Source: Microbacterium sp. p3-SID336 | Lineage (GTDB): Bacteria > Actinomycetota > Actinomycetes > Actinomycetales > Microbacteriaceae | Length of the DNA stretch: 64,000 nt | NCBI RefSeq assembly: GCF_025143365.1 | Contig: NZ_JALXPE010000003.1 | Location: forward strand, 30,826-94,825 | Direction of reading: 5' to 3' | Shown: in pieces, positions 1 through 7,552 of the stretch | Numbering within the stretch: the first letter of the stretch is position 1 | Layout: every line of letters starts with the position of its first letter | The notes under the pieces: generated by a model | Databases searched by the model: none | What the model was told of the DNA's origin: nothing | The model's input: only the letters and a program-made list of their open reading frames with translations | Translations under genes and position numbers: made by a program

Positions 1-1652
1 GTGTACCAGACGGCCGTGTCGACCGGGACCGCGGTGCCGTCGAAGGGCTGGCTGCGGAGCTGGACGACGGCGCCCTCGGGGAGCTCGAGCGGGGCGGTGC
101 CGAGGTTCGCGAGCACGTGCACCTCGCCGCGGCGGAAGGCCACCGCGTCCGGTCCCGCGTCCTCCCACACGAGCGAGCCCGTGCCGAAGTCGTACTCGCG
201 GCGTCCGGCGAGCAGGCGCTTGTACAGCGCGAGGGTCGACGCGGGGTCGACCTCCTCCACGTCGCGCGCGTACGCCGCCCAGTCGGCGGGCTGCGGGAGC
301 CAGGAGAGTCCGGTGTCGTTGAAGCCGAACGCGGGGGCCTCCGCGTTCCACGGCAGCGGCACGCGGCAGCCGTCGCGGCCGTAACGCTTGCCGCCCGTGC
401 GGAACCACGTGGGATCCTGCCGGAACTCGTCCGGGATCTCCATGGCCTCGGGCAGCCCGAGCTCTTCGCCCTGGTACAGATAGGCGGAGCCGGGCAGGGC
501 GAGCATCAGCGTGGTCGCCGCGCGAGCCCGGGCCAGGCCGATCGTCGTGTCGGGCTTGTCCGGGGTGTTCGGTCCGATGCCCTCGCCCTGCGGGTTCTCC
601 GCGGTCAGCGCGAGGCGCGAGGCGTGGCGCACCACGTCGTGGTTGGACAGCACCCAGGTGCTGGGGGCGCCGACCGCGCCGAACTCGTCCAGCGATTCGC
701 GGATGACGTCGCCCAGGGCCTTCGCGTCCCACGGTGTCATCAGGTACGGGAAGTTGAACGTCTGGTGCATCTCGTCCGGCCGCACCCACAGCGCGGTCTG
801 CTGCAGCGTCGGCATCCACGCCTCACCGCACAGCGCGCGGTCGCCGTCGTACTCGGCGAGCACCCGGTGCCAGTCGCGGTAGATCTCGTGCACGCCGTCC
901 TGGCCCCAGTAGGGCACGTTCGCCTCGCCGCCGCCCATGGAGTCGGCGTCCGTCGGCGGGGTGTAGTCGGGCAGGCCCTCGGTCTTGATCATGCCGTGGG
1001 CCACGTCGACCCGGAAGCCGTCGACGCCGCGGTCCAGCCAGAAGCGCAGGATCGAGCGGAACTCCTCCTGAACCTCCTCGTTGTTCCAGTCGAAGTCCGG
1101 CTGCGTCGCGTCGAAGATGTGCAGGTACCACTGGCCGGGGGTGCCGTCCGCCTCGGTCACGCGCTGCCACATGCCGCCGCCGAACACCGACTCCCAGTTG
1201 TTCGGCGGGAGCTCGCCGTTCTCGCCCCTGCCGTCGCGGAAGATGTAGCGGGCGCGCTCGGGGCTGCCGGGACCGGCCTTCAGCGCCTCCTGGAACCACG
1301 GGTGCTGGTCGGAGGAGTGGTTGGGGACGAGGTCGACGATCACCCGGATGCCGCGCGCGTGCGCTTCGGCCAGCATCTCGTCGAAGTCGGCGAGGGTGCC
1401 GAACAGCGGGTCGACGTCACGGTAGTCCGCCACGTCGTATCCGGCGTCGCGCTGCGGGCTCGTCATGAACGGGCTCAGCCAGATCGCGTCGACGCCCAGC
1501 TCCTGCAGCGCGTCGAGGCGGCTCGTGATGCCGGGGAGGTCGCCGATGCCGTCGCCGGACGCGTCCGCGAAGGAGCGGGGGTAGATCTGGTAGATGACGG
1601 CGCTGCGCCACCACTCGGAACCGGGGGCTGCGATCTGTTCGAGCTGTGCCAT
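1..1652 (-). CDS. GH13 alpha-glucosidase, 3' end cut by window edge
   Basis: Cytoplasmic glycoside hydrolase family 13 enzyme, most like alpha-glucosidase/oligo-1,6-glucosidase, which releases glucose from short alpha-glucosides. The protein begins MAQLEQIAAPGSEWW and has the family signature IYQIYPRSF near residue 20. The GH13 catalytic set is visible: the nucleophile Asp in DGFRVDVAHG (about residue 215), the acid Glu in CGEAW (about 273) and the transition-state Asp in LSNHD (about 334). The frame is open to base 1, so the last few to about 20 residues are missing; the family is usually 540-570 residues. The ATG at 1652 has no Shine-Dalgarno but sits 7 nt after a TAGCCT -10 box, so the transcript is probably leaderless. 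A LacI-type operator lies just upstream. Substrate preference (maltose, isomaltose, sucrose or trehalose) cannot be read from the sequence. Confidence 0.9.
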   Translation of the reverse strand, partial: MAQLEQIAAPGSEWWRSAVIYQIYPRSFADASGDGIGDLPGITSRLDALQELGVDAIWLSPFMTSPQRDAGYDVADYRDVDPLFGTLADFDEMLAEAHARGIRVIVDLVPNHSSDQHPWFQEALKAGPGSPERARYIFRDGRGENGELPPNNWESVFGGGMWQRVTEADGTPGQWYLHIFDATQPDFDWNNEEVQEEFRSILRFWLDRGVDGFRVDVAHGMIKTEGLPDYTPPTDADSMGGGEANVPYWGQDGVHEIYRDWHRVLAEYDGDRALCGEAWMPTLQQTALWVRPDEMHQTFNFPYLMTPWDAKALGDVIRESLDEFGAVGAPSTWVLSNHDVVRHASRLALTAENPQGEGIGPNTPDKPDTTIGLARARAATTLMLALPGSAYLYQGEELGLPEAMEIPDEFRQDPTWFRTGGKRYGRDGCRVPLPWNAEAPAFGFNDTGLSWLPQPADWAAYARDVEEVDPASTLALYKRLLAGRREYDFGTGSLVWEDAGPDAVAFRRGEVHVLANLGTAPLELPEGAVVQLRSQPFDGTAVPVDTAVWY

Positions 1653-1659
1653 GCGCAAC

Positions 1660-1680
1660 AGGCTACTGCAAACGCTTACA
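1660..1680 (-). promoter_or_regulatory. LacI-type operator and -10 box of the GH13 gene
   Basis: Read on the minus strand, TGTAAGCGTTTGCA (1680-1667) is a 14-bp near-palindrome with the central CG typical of LacI-family (MalR/CcpA-like) operators. It is followed directly by TAGCCT (1665-1660), a -10 box 7 nt before the ATG. An operator in the -35/-10 spacer implies repression. The regulator is not adjacent and is not identified. Confidence 0.6.
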
Positions 1681-1725
1681 CTCCCGCCAGCGCGCGGATC
1701 GAAACGGTTCGGCGACGGCCTGCGC

Positions 1726-2622
1726 TCAGGGCGTGGGCATACCGCCGTTCACGTTCAGGGTCTCGCCGATCACGTAGCTCGACTCCGGCGACGCCAGGAA
1801 CACGTAGGCCGGAGCGAGCTCGGCGGGCTGTCCCATCCGGCCCAGCGGAGTGTCCTGACCGAACTGGTCGATCTTCTCCTGCGGCTGTCCGTCGCTCGGC
1901 TGCAGCGGCGTCCAGATGGGTCCGGGTGCCACGGCGTTCACGCGGATCCCTTTCGGGGCGAGCTGCTGCGCGAGCCCCTTGGTGAACGCGTTGATCGTCG
2001 CCTTGGTCGAGGCGTAGTCGACGAGGATGTCGGACGGCGAGTACGCCTGGATCGACGTCGTGTTGATGATCGTCGCACCGGCCGGGAGGTGCGGGAGCGC
2101 GGCCTTCGTGATGCGGAACATGGCGTAGACGTTGGTCTGGAAGGTGTCGTCGAACTGCTCGTCCGTGACGTCGGCGAGCGTCTCCTGGTACACCTGCTTG
2201 CCGCCGTTGTTGACGAGGATGTCGAGACCGCCGAGTGCCGCGACCGCCTCGGCGACCAGCGTGCGGCAGTACTCCGGGTCGCGGAGGTCGCCGGGGAGCG
2301 TCGCGACCGTGGCGCCGGCCTCTCGCAGGATCCCGGCGATGCGGCTCGCATCCTCCTCCTCCTCGGGCAGGTACGAGATCGCCACGTCGGCCCCTTCCCT
2401 GGCGAACGCGATCGCCGTGGCCGCGCCGATGCCCGAGTCGCCGCCCGTGATGAGGGCCTTGCGGCCGGTCAGGCGCCCCGTGCCGCGGTAGGTCTCCTCG
2501 CCGAGGTCGGCCTTCGGTGTCAGGTCGGCGTCGAGGCCGGGTTCGCGCATGTGCTGCTTCTGCGGCTGGATGTCGGCGTAGAGCTCGGCCGGGTTGGTGA
2601 AGGTGTACTGGTCGCGGGACAT
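1726..2622 (-). CDS. SDR-family oxidoreductase (general stress protein 39-like)
   Basis: NAD(P)-dependent short-chain dehydrogenase of 298 residues, in the long SDR subgroup that includes B. subtilis YdaD/GS39 and E. coli YghA. The first 50 residues (SRDQYTFTNPAELYADIQPQ...) are the N-terminal extension typical of that subgroup. The nucleotide-binding motif TGGDSGIG, an NNGG variant of the usual NNAG, the catalytic Ser of the TTSIQAY segment and the YASTK (YxxxK) motif are all present. The C-terminus ends ETLNVNGGM as is usual. The start at 2622 is chosen because GGAAAGGA lies at good spacing; the frame stays open further upstream but without a ribosome site. The substrate is unknown; relatives are stress-induced aldehyde or alcohol reductases. 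Confidence 0.88.
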   Translation of the reverse strand: MSRDQYTFTNPAELYADIQPQKQHMREPGLDADLTPKADLGEETYRGTGRLTGRKALITGGDSGIGAATAIAFAREGADVAISYLPEEEEDASRIAGILREAGATVATLPGDLRDPEYCRTLVAEAVAALGGLDILVNNGGKQVYQETLADVTDEQFDDTFQTNVYAMFRITKAALPHLPAGATIINTTSIQAYSPSDILVDYASTKATINAFTKGLAQQLAPKGIRVNAVAPGPIWTPLQPSDGQPQEKIDQFGQDTPLGRMGQPAELAPAYVFLASPESSYVIGETLNVNGGMPTP

Positions 2623-2983
2623 GGCTCGTCCTTTCCGGGGGATCGTGGACTGGCCACCCATGCTGCGCGCCGTCTCCGGCGACCGGCAAACGCCTTGCAC
2701 CCTCCGCGCGGCTTTGCTACGCGCGCGGCGGGGACCGGCGAGCCGGAGGCGACCCCGCTCGCATCCCCGGCGTCGCGCGACCCTCGATGTCCGGCCGGAG
2801 AGGGCTGCCCGAAAGACACCGCCCGTCGCGCACCCCGTCGACCTCGTTCGAACCTCGACATCCGGACGGGCAGGAGTGGCCGAAAGACGCTTCAGTGAAC
2901 GCCGTGAGGGGAGAACCCTGGGATGGTGACCTGTCCGGTCGCACGCGCGCGCCCCCGTGCGCGGTTCCGATCGAGGGGACCCC
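2623..2983. other. Intergenic region between divergent genes
   Basis: This 361-bp gap separates the SDR gene from the secreted protein. The ribosome sites of both flanking genes are visible at its ends (GGAAAGGA on the minus strand near 2635, GAGGGG at 2972). CGAAAGAC occurs twice (around 2810 and 2881). No RNA gene, convincing operator or coding frame was recognised. Confidence 0.4.
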
Positions 2984-4246
2984 ATGTCCGGTACCGGCCG
3001 TCGCGCTGCGCCCTGGGTCGTCGTGGCCGCGCTCGTCGTCGGCGCCGTGTTCGCCGGCGCCGCCCCCGCGGTGTCCGACGCGGGAGCGCCGAGCGAGGAC
3101 GCGGGCCCCGAGGCCGACGACTCCGCCCGCTCGGTCGCCCTGGCCTACGAGTTCCTCGACGCGAGGGTCGATGAGTTCTGCGACGGCGCAGGGCGCTGCC
3201 TGCCGCGGAGCTACCAGGGCGGCTTCTTCACCACCCCCACCTGGGACTTCACGCCGTCGTTCGTGTACGACGACGCCCTGGTGGTGATCGCCTACACCGC
3301 CCGCGGCCTCCCCGACGACCTGCGCCGCGCCCGCGCCATCGGCGACACGATGCTCTTCGTGCAGGCGCACGACCCGATCGGGGACGGACGCACCCGCGCC
3401 TCCTACGAGCCGCACGGCATCCGCCAGGGCCGCGTGGAGATCACCGGCCCCGGCTCGTTCACCGGCAACCAGGCGTGGGTCGGGCTCGCGCTCTCGCGGC
3501 TGTCCCACGCCACCGGAGAGCAGAAGTACCTGCAGGGCGCCCTGCGCATCGGCGAGTGGATCCAGACCAACACCGCCGACCTGACGCGCGCCCCCTACGG
3601 CTACACGGGAGGGCAGACCGACACCGGCGCCGCGCTGACGTGGAAGTCCACCGAGCACAACAGCGACGTGGCGGGCTTCTTCACGCAGCTCGCTGCACTC
3701 ACGGGCGACGCCGTGTGGTCCGACCGTGCCGCGGTCGCGGCGGGATTCGTCGCCGCGATGCAGAGCGCCGACGGACACGTCGACACCGGCACGCTCCTCG
3801 ACGGCAGCACGATCAACACCCGCCCGGTCCCGCTCGACGCGCAGACGTGGAGCGCGCTCGCCACCGGAGACCCGCGGTACGGTGCGGCGCTGGACTGGAC
3901 CCTCGCGCGCCTGATGGCGACGGACGGCCCCTACCGCGGCCCGTCGATCAGCGACGTGGACGTGTCGAAGGCCTGGTTCGAAGGCAGCGGTCACCTCGCC
4001 CTGGCGCTGCGTCTGCGGGGAGCCGAGGGGGACGCGGCGCAGGCCGAGGCGCTGCTCGCGGATGTCCGTCTGGCGCAGCGTGACGCGGCGAACGGCGACG
4101 GCAAGGGCATCGTGGCGACCTCGACCGACGGCCTGGACTCGGGCTTCGGCGACCTCTACTACGCGAGTCTGCACACCGGGACGACGGCCTGGTACCTGCT
4201 GGCCGAGGCCGGCGACAACCCGTTCGCGCTGCCCGCCACGCGCTGA
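2984..4246 (+). CDS. Secreted six-hairpin (alpha/alpha) glycosidase-like protein
   Basis: 420-residue exported protein of uncertain function. Residues 1-30 form a signal peptide (RR, then a hydrophobic stretch, then AAPAVSDA); no lipobox Cys is present. The mature part has the repeating helix pattern of (alpha/alpha)6-barrel proteins, with aromatic/Gly turns such as NQAWVGLAL, PYGYTGGQTD and KAWFEGSGHL, and a C-terminal GTTAWYLLAEAGDNPF typical of six-hairpin glycosidases. Acidic residues in YDDALV and in EHNSDVAG could serve in catalysis, but I cannot assign a family or substrate. Two Cys (DEFCDGAGRC) could form a disulfide outside the cell. The ATG at 2984 is preferred over a GTG at 2957 because GAGGGG lies 6-8 nt upstream. 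It is convergent with purQ, 13 bp away. Confidence 0.7.
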   Translation: MSGTGRRAAPWVVVAALVVGAVFAGAAPAVSDAGAPSEDAGPEADDSARSVALAYEFLDARVDEFCDGAGRCLPRSYQGGFFTTPTWDFTPSFVYDDALVVIAYTARGLPDDLRRARAIGDTMLFVQAHDPIGDGRTRASYEPHGIRQGRVEITGPGSFTGNQAWVGLALSRLSHATGEQKYLQGALRIGEWIQTNTADLTRAPYGYTGGQTDTGAALTWKSTEHNSDVAGFFTQLAALTGDAVWSDRAAVAAGFVAAMQSADGHVDTGTLLDGSTINTRPVPLDAQTWSALATGDPRYGAALDWTLARLMATDGPYRGPSISDVDVSKAWFEGSGHLALALRLRGAEGDAAQAEALLADVRLAQRDAANGDGKGIVATSTDGLDSGFGDLYYASLHTGTTAWYLLAEAGDNPFALPATR

Positions 4247-4259
4247 GCGCGCGACCGCG

Positions 4260-4967
4260 TCAGGCGGCGACGCGGGCGACGGCGGCGATCGCGCTCGTGA
4301 AGAAGTCGAGTCCGTCGACCCCGCTGCGCATGGCAGCGGCCGTGTCCGGGCCGAAGCCCGGCTCGGTGGCATGCTCGGGGTGCGGCATGAGCCCCACCAC
4401 GTTGCCGGCCTCGTTCGTGAGGCCGGCGATGTCGCGCAGCGAGCCGTTCGGATTGACCCCGGCGTAGCGGAACGCCACCAGGCCCTCGCCCTCGATGCGG
4501 TCGAGCGTCTCCTCGTCGGCGATGTAGCCGCCGTCGGCGTTCTTCAGCGGGATGATGATCTCCTGGCCGTTGCGGAACGCGTTGGTCCAGGCGGTGTCGG
4601 CGTTCTCGACCGTGAGCTTCTGATCGCGGCGCACGAAGTGCTGGTGGCCGTTGCGGATCAGGCCGCCGGGCAGCAGGTGCGCCTCGACGAGCATCTGGAA
4701 GCCGTTGCAGATGCCGAGCACGGGCATGCCCTGGGCGGCGGCGTCCTTCACCTCGGCCATGATCGGCGAGAGCGCGGCGATGGCTCCGGCGCGCAGGTAG
4801 TCGCCGTAGCTGAAGCCCCCGGGAAGGACGAGCGCATCGACGCCTTCCAGGTCGTGCGACCCGTGCCAGAGGGCGACCGGCTCGGCGCCGGCGATGCGGA
4901 CCGCGCGCTGCGCGTCGACGTCGTCGAGTGAGCCGGGGAACGTGACGACCCCGATGCGGATCGTCAT
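4260..4967 (-). CDS. purQ: Phosphoribosylformylglycinamidine synthase, glutaminase subunit
   Basis: Class I glutamine amidotransferase subunit of FGAM synthase (step 4 of de novo purine synthesis). It supplies ammonia to PurL in the PurLQS complex. The 235-residue protein begins [16 protein letters not shown] and has the nucleophile Cys in GICNGFQ (about residue 87) and the catalytic His-Glu in MPHPEH near the C-terminus. It overlaps purS by 4 bp (ATGA), so the two are translationally coupled. The usual next gene, purL, does not follow: an unrelated convergent gene ends 13 bp away, so purL must be elsewhere. Confidence 0.97.
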   Translation of the reverse strand: MTIRIGVVTFPGSLDDVDAQRAVRIAGAEPVALWHGSHDLEGVDALVLPGGFSYGDYLRAGAIAALSPIMAEVKDAAAQGMPVLGICNGFQMLVEAHLLPGGLIRNGHQHFVRRDQKLTVENADTAWTNAFRNGQEIIIPLKNADGGYIADEETLDRIEGEGLVAFRYAGVNPNGSLRDIAGLTNEAGNVVGLMPHPEHATEPGFGPDTAAAMRSGVDGLDFFTSAIAAVARVAA

Positions 4968-5212
4968 TCTGCGACCTCGATGCCCACGACGTCCTCGATC
5001 ACGGCGTTCGACAGCACCTCGTCGGCGAGACGCTTGGCCTCGGCGAGCACCTCGTCGGTGACCTCGCCCTCGACCGTGAGCTCGAAGCGCTTGCCGATGC
5101 GGACGTCGGTGAAGCCCTCGACACCCAGGCGGGCGAACGCGCCGGAGACGGCCTTCCCCTGCGGGTCGAGCAGTTCGGGCTTGGGCATGACGTCGACGAC
5201 GATGGTGGGCAT
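4964..5212 (-). CDS. purS: Phosphoribosylformylglycinamidine synthase subunit PurS
   Basis: 82-residue PurS, which dimerises and bridges PurQ and PurL in the Gram-positive-type FGAM synthase. The sequence [20 protein letters not shown] with a conserved Gly-rich VRIGK segment and an acidic C-terminus is typical, and the length matches the family. The ATG at 5212 is preceded by TTGGAG at good spacing. A possible -10 (TAGACT on the minus strand, about 5250) gives a short leader. It is the first gene of the purS-purQ operon. Confidence 0.95.
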   Translation of the reverse strand: MPTIVVDVMPKPELLDPQGKAVSGAFARLGVEGFTDVRIGKRFELTVEGEVTDEVLAEAKRLADEVLSNAVIEDVVGIEVAE

Positions 5213-5385
5213 GACGGCTCCAAGAGTCGCGGGTGGACGGGCGGGTCCAGTCTACTGGCTCCCCGTCCCGTCGATACGCGGCGAGGATCCGTCCGGCGAG
5301 ACCGCGGACCGTCGTCGAGAGCCCGTCTCGCCTGCGGCCCGGCGCCGCGGCGTCGGCGACAGCCCGGGCCTCGAAACGGGTGTCC

Positions 5386-5916
5386 TCAGGAGTGGAAGAC
5401 GGTGTGCAGGTCGCCGATGGCCTCGCGGCCGCCGAGCCCGTCGATCTCGAACAGCACGGAGATCCCCGCGACGTGGCTGCCGAGGCGCTGCACCAGCTGA
5501 CGGCCGGCCGCGAGCGTGCCGCCCGTGGCGAGCACGTCGTCGATCAGCAGCACGCGGGATCCCGCGGGCAGGTCGTCGTGCATCTCGATCGTGGCCGTGC
5601 CGTACTCGAGGGCGTAGTCCACCGAGGCGGCAGGGCGGGGGAGCTTGCCGGCCTTGCGGATCGGGATGAGCCCGACGCCGGCGGCGATGGCGGCCGCGCC
5701 GGCCAGGATGAAGCCGCGCGCCTCGATGCCGGCGACCACGTCGAACTGCCCGGCGAAGGGTTCGATGATGGCCTCGGTGGTGACCCGCAGGGCCTCGGCG
5801 TCGGCGAGGAGCGGCGTGATGTCGCGGAAGACGATGCCCGGCTCCGGATAGTCGGGGACGCTGCGGATCAGCGCTTCGGCGCGGGCGAGGGCGGGGGACA
5901 GGGTGGCTTCGGGCAC
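5386..5916 (-). CDS. apt: Adenine phosphoribosyltransferase
   Basis: Purine salvage enzyme converting adenine and PRPP to AMP, cytoplasmic, 176 residues. Type I phosphoribosyltransferase features are present: FRDITPLL near residue 30, [12 protein letters not shown], the RKAGKLP loop and the PRPP-binding [13 protein letters not shown] motif near residue 120. The GTG start at 5916 is supported by TACCCT exactly 6 nt upstream (leaderless arrangement) and by the absence of any Shine-Dalgarno. It is separated from purS by 173 bp and probably transcribed on its own. Its promoter abuts the palindromic repeat at 5935-6020. Confidence 0.95.
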   Translation of the reverse strand: MPEATLSPALARAEALIRSVPDYPEPGIVFRDITPLLADAEALRVTTEAIIEPFAGQFDVVAGIEARGFILAGAAAIAAGVGLIPIRKAGKLPRPAASVDYALEYGTATIEMHDDLPAGSRVLLIDDVLATGGTLAAGRQLVQRLGSHVAGISVLFEIDGLGGREAIGDLHTVFHS

Positions 5917-5934
5917 CGGTCAAGGGTACGCCGC

Positions 5935-6020
5935 GTTCACAACTCAGGAGAAACACGGGGTGCAGGGCCGGAATCGGGCCGTACTCCGCGTAAGTGCGCG
6001 GTTCTGCCTGAGTTGTGAAC
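5935..6020. repeat. 86-bp palindromic intergenic element, copy A
   Basis: The ends are a perfect 14-bp inverted repeat: GTTCACAACTCAGG at 5935-5948 and CCTGAGTTGTGAAC at 6007-6020. A second element at 30960-31046 has the same ends (extended to CAGGAG) and almost the same length (87 bp), while the interiors differ. It lies between the divergent apt and ceb promoters. The 58-nt interior makes it unlike a simple terminator. Function unknown; it looks like a small dispersed repeat family or a non-autonomous mobile element. Confidence 0.8.
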
Positions 6021-6055
6021 GGATGGGGCGCGGCCGACGCCGGGGCGAGGTCGGG

Positions 6056-6112
6056 TTGACAGCCGTGGGAGCGCTCCCATAGAGTGCATCGAAGTTCGTG
6101 GGAGCGCTCCCA
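6056..6112 (+). promoter_or_regulatory. ceb operon promoter with two CebR boxes
   Basis: TTGACA (6056-6061) and TAGAGT (6080-6085) form a near-consensus promoter with an 18-bp spacer. Two identical perfect palindromes TGGGAGCGCTCCCA lie at 6066-6079 (inside the spacer) and 6099-6112 (downstream of the start). This 14-mer is the published CebR operator of actinobacterial cellobiose operons. The placement predicts repression released by cellobiose. Confidence 0.92.
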
Positions 6113-6161
6113 TGAATCCCCGAACCACCACCACCGCACGACCACCACAAAGGAGTGACCC

Positions 6162-7469
6162 GTGAACACACGTGCCCGCACCCGGATCCTGGCGACCGCC
6201 GCCGTGGCATCCGTCTCCGCCCTCGCCCTGGCCGGCTGCTCCGGCAGCGGCGGAGGCGACGAAGGCAGCGCCGACGAGCAGATCACGCTGACCGTGACCA
6301 CGTTCGGCACCTTCGGCTACGAAGACCTCTACGACGAGTACGAAGAGGCGCACCCGAACGTCAAGATCGAGGCGACCAACATCGACACCGGCGGCAATGC
6401 CCGCACCGACGCCTTCACCAAGATCGCCGCCGGCTCCGGCCTCAGCGACATCGTCGCGATCGAGGAGGGCTGGCTCGGCGCGATCATGGACGTCTCCGAC
6501 ACCTTCGTGGACCTCCGCGACTACGGCATCGAGGACCGCAAGGGCGACTGGGTCGATTGGAAGTACGGCCAGGCCACCGACCCGGAGGGTCGCGTCATCG
6601 GCTACGGCACCGACATCGGCCCGAGCGGCATCTGCTACAACGGCGCCGCGTTCGAGGCCGCGGGCCTGCCCGGCGACCGCGAGTCCGTCGCCGAGCTGCT
6701 GAACGGCGACTGGGAGAACTACTTCGCCGTGGGCGCCGACTACACCGCGAAGACGGGCAAGGCCTGGTACGACCACTCCGGCTTCGTCTGGAACGCCATG
6801 GTGAACCAGCTCGACGAGGGCTACTACACGGCGGACGGCGAGCTGAACGTCGAGGGCAACGACGAGCTGCAGCAGCGGTTCGAGCTGCTCGGGGCCGCGA
6901 CCGAGGGCGGCCAGTCCGCCGCGCAGACCGCCTGGGACTGGAACGGCGGCAAGTCGTTCGTCGACGGCACCTTCGCGACCTTCGTCTGCCCCGGCTGGAT
7001 GCTCGGCGTGGTGCAGGGGCAGATCGAGGCCGGCGGCGGCGACGCCTCCACGGGCTGGGACTTCGCGGACGTGTTCCCGGGAGGCGCGGCCAACTGGGGT
7101 GGCGCGTTCCTCTCCATCCCGGAGACCTCGCAGCACAAGGAGGCCGCGGCCGAGCTCGCGGACTGGCTCACGCAGCCCGAGCAGCAGGTGAAGCAGTCCG
7201 CCGCCGCGGGCAACTTCCCCTCGACGGTGAAGGCTCAGGAGACCCTCGCCGAGGAGGCGACGCCGAACGAGTTCTTCAACGACGCCCCCACCGGAGCGAT
7301 CCTCGCCGAGCGGGCCAAGGGCGTCGTGGCGCAGTTCAAGGGCGCCGACGACTCCGTCATCCAGGAGAACGTGTTCGGCCCGGCGCTGAGCAGCCTGGAC
7401 CGCGGTGAGACCGACACCCAGGGCGCCTGGGACCAGGCCATCGGCCTGCTGAACGAGCTGGTCGGCTGA
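6162..7469 (+). CDS. cebE: Cellobiose ABC transporter, substrate-binding lipoprotein
   Basis: 435-residue family 1 extracellular sugar-binding protein. The N-terminus has a lipoprotein signal (ALALAGCSGSG, lipobox LAGC, lipidated Cys near residue 25) and then a Gly/Ser linker, so it is anchored to the outer face of the membrane. It presents oligosaccharide to the CebF-CebG permeases. The GTG start at 6162 follows AGGAG at 6151. It is assigned to cellobiose/cellodextrin because CebR boxes precede it and because permeases, a beta-glucosidase and a LacI repressor follow in the order known from Streptomyces and Thermobifida. No ATPase is encoded here; the shared MsiK-type ATPase is normally unlinked. 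Confidence 0.9.
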   Translation: MNTRARTRILATAAVASVSALALAGCSGSGGGDEGSADEQITLTVTTFGTFGYEDLYDEYEEAHPNVKIEATNIDTGGNARTDAFTKIAAGSGLSDIVAIEEGWLGAIMDVSDTFVDLRDYGIEDRKGDWVDWKYGQATDPEGRVIGYGTDIGPSGICYNGAAFEAAGLPGDRESVAELLNGDWENYFAVGADYTAKTGKAWYDHSGFVWNAMVNQLDEGYYTADGELNVEGNDELQQRFELLGAATEGGQSAAQTAWDWNGGKSFVDGTFATFVCPGWMLGVVQGQIEAGGGDASTGWDFADVFPGGAANWGGAFLSIPETSQHKEAAAELADWLTQPEQQVKQSAAAGNFPSTVKAQETLAEEATPNEFFNDAPTGAILAERAKGVVAQFKGADDSVIQENVFGPALSSLDRGETDTQGAWDQAIGLLNELVG

Positions 7470-7480
7470 TCATCTCCGCG

Positions 7481-7524
7481 TCGACAGGCTCAGTGGCCCC
7501 GGCGTGGGTGGCTGAGCCTGTCGA
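7481..7524. repeat. Palindromic hairpin between cebE and cebF
   Basis: TCGACAGGCTCAG (7481-7493) and CTGAGCCTGTCGA (7512-7524) are a perfect 13-bp inverted repeat with an 18-nt loop. It resembles REP-type intergenic palindromes recalled from related actinobacteria. In the mRNA it would form a stable hairpin just after the binding-protein gene, where such structures can stabilise the upstream message and favour excess binding protein over permease. Confidence 0.75.
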
Positions 7525-7552
7525 AGCCCGGTTCCCGGCTAAGGACACGCAC

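Noticed and set aside
117..1985. Plus-strand open frame across the GH13 region
   Set aside because: The minus strand encodes a GH13 enzyme with all catalytic motifs; the plus-strand translation is Arg/Val/Ala-rich without any motif.
5935..6020. Integron attC site
   Set aside because: Size and palindromic ends fit loosely, but the terminal GTTGTGAAC/GTTCACAAC does not match the RYYYAAC/GTTRRRY core, there is no cassette structure and no integrase is nearby.
7493..7552. N-terminal extension of CebF from a start at 7493
   Set aside because: The extra 20 residues would be encoded by the second arm of the intergenic hairpin and have no similarity to permeases; a ribosome site precedes 7553.
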